Notes under the pieces: generated by a model
What the model was told of the DNA's origin: nothing
Database searches by the model: none
What the model saw: only the letters and a program-made list of their open reading frames with translations
NCBI GenBank assembly: GCA_001464165.1
Contig: LNEX01000126.1
Span: 1 to 8,534, forward strand
From: a bacterium Ga0077546
Lineage (GTDB): Bacteria > Cyanobacteriota > Vampirovibrionia > Obscuribacterales > Obscuribacteraceae
Length of the DNA: 8,534 bases
Reading direction: 5' to 3'
Program-made: the position numbers and the translations under genes
Shown here: positions 6,297 to 8,534 of the stretch, piece by piece
How the letters are laid out: the number at the start of each line of letters is the position of its first letter
Numbering within the stretch: the first letter of the stretch is position 1

Positions 6297-7148
6297 ATGA
6301 TCAAGTCAGCGCCGAGAACCGCTTCAGAAGCTGTTAGTGCTCTTAAAAAACTTAGTTCAGAAGTGCCTGTGGCAGCCGTGGTTTTGGGCTCGGGTGTCAG
6401 TGTCTTAGACAAATTGGTTGACGCAGCAGTGCTGCCCTATCAAGAGCTTTTCGGTATGGCGCCAGGAGTTGTTGGTCATTCTGGCACTCTCACTGTCGGT
6501 CGCATAGAAGTCGGCGGTCCCCTCGTCGCTGTGCTGCGCGGACGTTTTCATCTGTATGAAGGTTATGATTGGTCTACAGTAACATTAGCTGCCCGGGCGA
6601 TTGTAGAGTGGGGCGTGCCTAATTTGCTTTTGACCAATGCCGCAGGTGGGCTGAATCTCGACTACTCTGTGGGCGATTTAATGGTATTGACTGGCTACCG
6701 CGATCACCTCAACCCGGAGCTTAAAAATACAGGTCTAATACCAGCCATCGCGAGGCCCACCAGCGAATGCAGTAATAGACTTACTGAAAAGTTACTTAGT
6801 GTTGGTGAGAAACTAGCTATAACAGCGCCACAGTCTGAATCTAGACCTTTACGCCAGGGAGTATATGCGGGCCTGCTTGGGCCCACTTACGAGACCATGG
6901 CCGAGATAGAAATGCTGCGCAAGCTGAAAGCCGATGCTGTTGGTATGTCGACCGTGCCTGAATTGCTTTGTTGTGATGGTACTAGTTCTCTTGGTACGAC
7001 TACCACAGCTTGTGCCGTATCTGTGATCACTAACGTTTGGCGGCCAGACGAAGCGATGGGTGGTCACGAAGAAGTATTAGAGGCCTCCAAGAATGCTTCG
7101 AAACGTCTCGATAGGTTGTTTAGAGCTGTGCTAGCAGAACTAAGCTAG
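6297..7148 (+). CDS. Purine nucleoside phosphorylase, trimeric type, divergent
   Basis: PNP splits purine nucleosides with phosphate into the base and (deoxy)ribose-1-phosphate. The 283 residues match the family's usual length. Retained functional positions are S32 in LGSGV, H61 in VGHSG, R83, H85 and Y87 in GRFHLYEGY, NAAGGLN (114-120), E199 in GPTYET, M217 in GMSTVPE, N246 in VITN and H257 in GGHEEVL. These cover phosphate, sugar and purine binding, so catalysis is likely. Two conserved segments are altered: after DHLN (136-139) the usual NLxGxNPLxGPNxxxGxRFP loop is gone, and after STVPE the VARHxGLxV segment is replaced by a Cys/Thr/Ser-rich stretch (224-239). Both missing signatures occur in the gene just upstream. 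The product of the next step is handled by deoB in the same operon. Substrate choice among inosine, guanosine, adenosine or methylthioadenosine cannot be read here. Confidence 0.9.
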   Translation: MIKSAPRTASEAVSALKKLSSEVPVAAVVLGSGVSVLDKLVDAAVLPYQELFGMAPGVVGHSGTLTVGRIEVGGPLVAVLRGRFHLYEGYDWSTVTLAARAIVEWGVPNLLLTNAAGGLNLDYSVGDLMVLTGYRDHLNPELKNTGLIPAIARPTSECSNRLTEKLLSVGEKLAITAPQSESRPLRQGVYAGLLGPTYETMAEIEMLRKLKADAVGMSTVPELLCCDGTSSLGTTTTACAVSVITNVWRPDEAMGGHEEVLEASKNASKRLDRLFRAVLAELS

Positions 7149-7170
7149 CCTCTCTGGAGCTTGCTTTTAG
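7142..7170 (+). terminator. Possible terminator of the deoB-PNP operon
   Basis: AAGCT (7142-7146) and AGCTT (7158-7162), plus CC/GG inside, form a short bulged stem overlapping the PNP stop codon, followed by GCTTTTAG. The stem is short and the T-run only four bases, so this is a weak call. Confidence 0.35.
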
Positions 7171-7682
7171 GGTGTGAGTCTAACCTCGATCGCAAAACAA
7201 ATGCTTTTGTATATCCCTTGGGAGCCTCGTGCCGCTAGCGCTGTCAAGGGCTTTCGATTTCTCTGTAAAGCCTTGACAGTAGCATGTTGTGCGGATTCTA
7301 AAGGAAAGCTTAGTACTCGCGCGTGCATGTAAAGTTCTGTAGATATTGATTGTACGGGCGTGGGCGCGAGATCTAAGGTACTAATGCTGTTCTTATTTCC
7401 ACCACCCACCTGAGTCTCTTCCAAACCACTAAAGCTTCGCCCTTATCTCAACTATTGATTCTTCTTCTGCCAGATTGCTGGTCTGTGTCGAAGTCACTAG
7501 TTCTGAGTTCGAGGAGATGTTAGCTAAGTCGTTCAGTTCTGTAGTTAGTTGGTGAGTTGAGTCAAAGTTGATTTGGTTGGGTTCGAACAGATTTCTGCTG
7601 CGGCGATGAGGTGACTTCTAGCAAGCACTTTATGGCTTTAGTTTGTAAACGCTCTCGAAAGGCAACGTTTTAGAACGAATAT
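7149..7682. other. 534-base intergenic region
   Basis: No convincing gene is seen. A minus-strand frame at 7167-7424 would need a TTG start with no ribosome site. The left third holds a long bulged hairpin (7234-7283). The right part (about 7490-7600) is GTT-rich on the plus strand and contains GGTTCGAAC at about 7580, which looks like a tRNA T-loop but has no tRNA body around it. The promoter of the Nudix gene should lie in the last 150 bases; I could not pick one. Confidence 0.45.
7234..7283. repeat. Long bulged inverted repeat
   Basis: The arm at 7241-7254 (CTGTCAAGGGCTTT) and AAAGCCTTGACAG (7267-7279) pair over 13 bases with a single bulged G, around a 12-base loop. GCTA (7234-7237) and TAGC (7280-7283) extend the stem past a 3-base bulge. 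No T-run follows on either strand, so it is not a standard intrinsic terminator. Confidence 0.6.
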
Positions 7683-8369
7683 ATGACAGCAAATCTTGCG
7701 CATCACGAGCAAAATCGCGAAGGAGGTCCATCGCCAAGCGATGACCCTCCTCCATCCGTCCTGACCTTAACCGAGCAAGGAGACCAATCTTCCGTTAGTG
7801 CCAGGCATGTTCACGCTTACCCGCCCCCGGCGCATTTCAGCGGTTACCGCTTTTGTCCACTCTGTGCCCACAGCTTGACTGAGCAGTTGGTCTGCGAGCG
7901 GTTTCGTCTGGCCTGTTCGTCGCCGTCCTGCCGCTTTGTTCATTGGGACAATCCCAAGCCCGCTGCAATATGTCTGGTTGAAACTGCAGAAGGTATAGTC
8001 CTGACAAAACGCGCTCAGCCTCCGCTTGTGGGCACCTGGTGTCTCCCTGGCGGCTTTATTGAAGCGCACGAAGACGCCGAGCTGGCCGCTATTCGTGAGG
8101 TGTATGAAGAAACTGGTCTTGTGGTCGTAATTGTGCGATTGCTTGCGGTCTATTCACCCATCCAAGGCGCCAATGAAATTATCCTCGTCTACCATGCCAA
8201 ACCTATTGACGGCGGCGGCGGTGGAGAACTTCTGGCAGGCGAGGAAGTGCAAGCCGTTGGCGTTTTTTCCGCTGACGAATTGCCCAACGATATCGGCTTT
8301 CCTCAACACGCCGAGATCATCAACAACTGGTTCAAGGGCTCGGTTGCAGCACTGCCTGTGACACCTTGA
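7683..8369 (+). CDS. Nudix hydrolase with N-terminal zinc ribbon
   Basis: Nudix enzymes hydrolyse nucleoside diphosphates linked to another group. The 228-residue product has a Pro/Ser-rich, probably disordered N-terminus (1-52), a zinc ribbon with C58, C61, C78 and C83 (CPLC and CSSPSC), then the Nudix fold. The 23-residue Nudix box runs from G124 to L146 and fits GX5EX7REUXEEXGU completely, with metal-binding glutamates E139, E142 and E143. GTWCLPGGFIE precedes it. The zinc ribbon before the fold is the arrangement of NudC-like NADH pyrophosphatases and of related uncharacterised Nudix proteins; the NudC signature after the box is not evident, so ADP-ribose or another dinucleotide is equally possible. 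The ATG has no clear ribosome site, but no other in-frame start exists before the zinc ribbon. A small membrane protein follows 20 bases on and may be co-transcribed. Confidence 0.9.
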   Translation: MTANLAHHEQNREGGPSPSDDPPPSVLTLTEQGDQSSVSARHVHAYPPPAHFSGYRFCPLCAHSLTEQLVCERFRLACSSPSCRFVHWDNPKPAAICLVETAEGIVLTKRAQPPLVGTWCLPGGFIEAHEDAELAAIREVYEETGLVVVIVRLLAVYSPIQGANEIILVYHAKPIDGGGGGELLAGEEVQAVGVFSADELPNDIGFPQHAEIINNWFKGSVAALPVTP

Positions 8370-8389
8370 ACACTACGTGAGAGAAAGAG

Positions 8390-8534
8390 ATGAAACTTTC
8401 AGGCTTCGTCATGTACCTATTCACCTTCCTCCTGGCCTGGTGTGCCATGGCGGTTGGTGGATGGACAATGGCCCAGGAGTTCGCCGAGATTTCGGTGATG
8501 CCCTGGGTAATGCAAATCATCAGTCAGTCGTACA
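8390..8534 (+). CDS. Small membrane protein, 3' end outside the window
   Basis: A frame opens with ATG 20 bases after the Nudix stop and stays open for 48 codons to the window edge. It begins MKLSGFVMYLFTFLLAWCAM, a short charged start followed by a hydrophobic stretch of about 20 residues that suits a membrane anchor or uncleaved signal, then a Met/Ile/Trp-containing amphipathic part. The upstream GAGAGAAAGAG is purine-rich but a poor ribosome site. I do not recognise the family. Tight spacing suggests the same transcript as the Nudix gene. Confidence 0.55.
   Translation, partial: MKLSGFVMYLFTFLLAWCAMAVGGWTMAQEFAEISVMPWVMQIISQSY

Noticed and set aside
7167..7424. An 85-codon minus-strand frame
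   Set aside because: It needs a TTG start without a ribosome site and spans the long hairpin at 7234-7283; composition gives no support.
7570..7600. GGTTCGAAC resembling a tRNA T-loop
   Set aside because: No acceptor stem, D-arm or anticodon arm can be arranged around it.
7720..7764. AAGGAGGT followed 13 bases later by an ATG with a seven-codon frame inside the Nudix gene
   Set aside because: The frame is not that of the Nudix gene and ends at once; the ribosome-site match is probably a by-product of Glu-Gly-Gly codons.

Overview
The window is bacterial DNA of roughly balanced base composition with ordinary gene spacing and no insertion sequence, CRISPR array, rRNA or tRNA that I can see. 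The organism cannot be fixed from the sequence alone. Two weak hints point to the cyanobacterial side of the tree, possibly a non-photosynthetic relative such as Vampirovibrionia/Melainabacteria: the C-terminal module of the MerR-type protein recalls short modules I remember from cyanobacterial proteins, and the window mixes long intergenic gaps, TTG starts and secreted low-complexity proteins. This is a tentative inference.

Left part, minus strand (1-3980). Three monocistronic-looking genes run leftwards, each followed by a plausible intrinsic terminator: an HD-domain phosphohydrolase (66-926, terminator 1-37); a 597-residue MerR-type DNA-binding protein with a very long Pro/Ser-rich linker (1505-3298, terminator 1305-1341); and a small secreted Arg/Tyr/Asn-rich protein (3546-3980, terminator 3470-3507). 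Between the first two lies a 578-base gap with two strong inverted repeats that could hold a small RNA.

Centre, plus strand (4514-7148). A tight three-gene operon for nucleoside salvage: phosphopentomutase (deoB), a 186-residue protein that looks like the middle part of a trimeric purine nucleoside phosphorylase (PNP) without its catalytic residues, and a 283-residue PNP with all the classical catalytic residues. The first two overlap by 4 bases and the third follows after 14. The chemistry fits together: PNP releases (deoxy)ribose-1-phosphate, and DeoB converts it to (deoxy)ribose-5-phosphate. The unusual point is complementarity. The full-length PNP has lost two family signatures (the DHxNLxGxNPLxGPN loop and the VAxHxGLxV segment), and exactly those two are kept in the short neighbour. 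This suggests a two-component PNP and is the main discovery candidate of the window.

Right part, plus strand (7149-8534). A 534-base gap with a long bulged hairpin is followed by a Nudix hydrolase with an N-terminal zinc ribbon and the start of a small membrane protein cut by the window edge.
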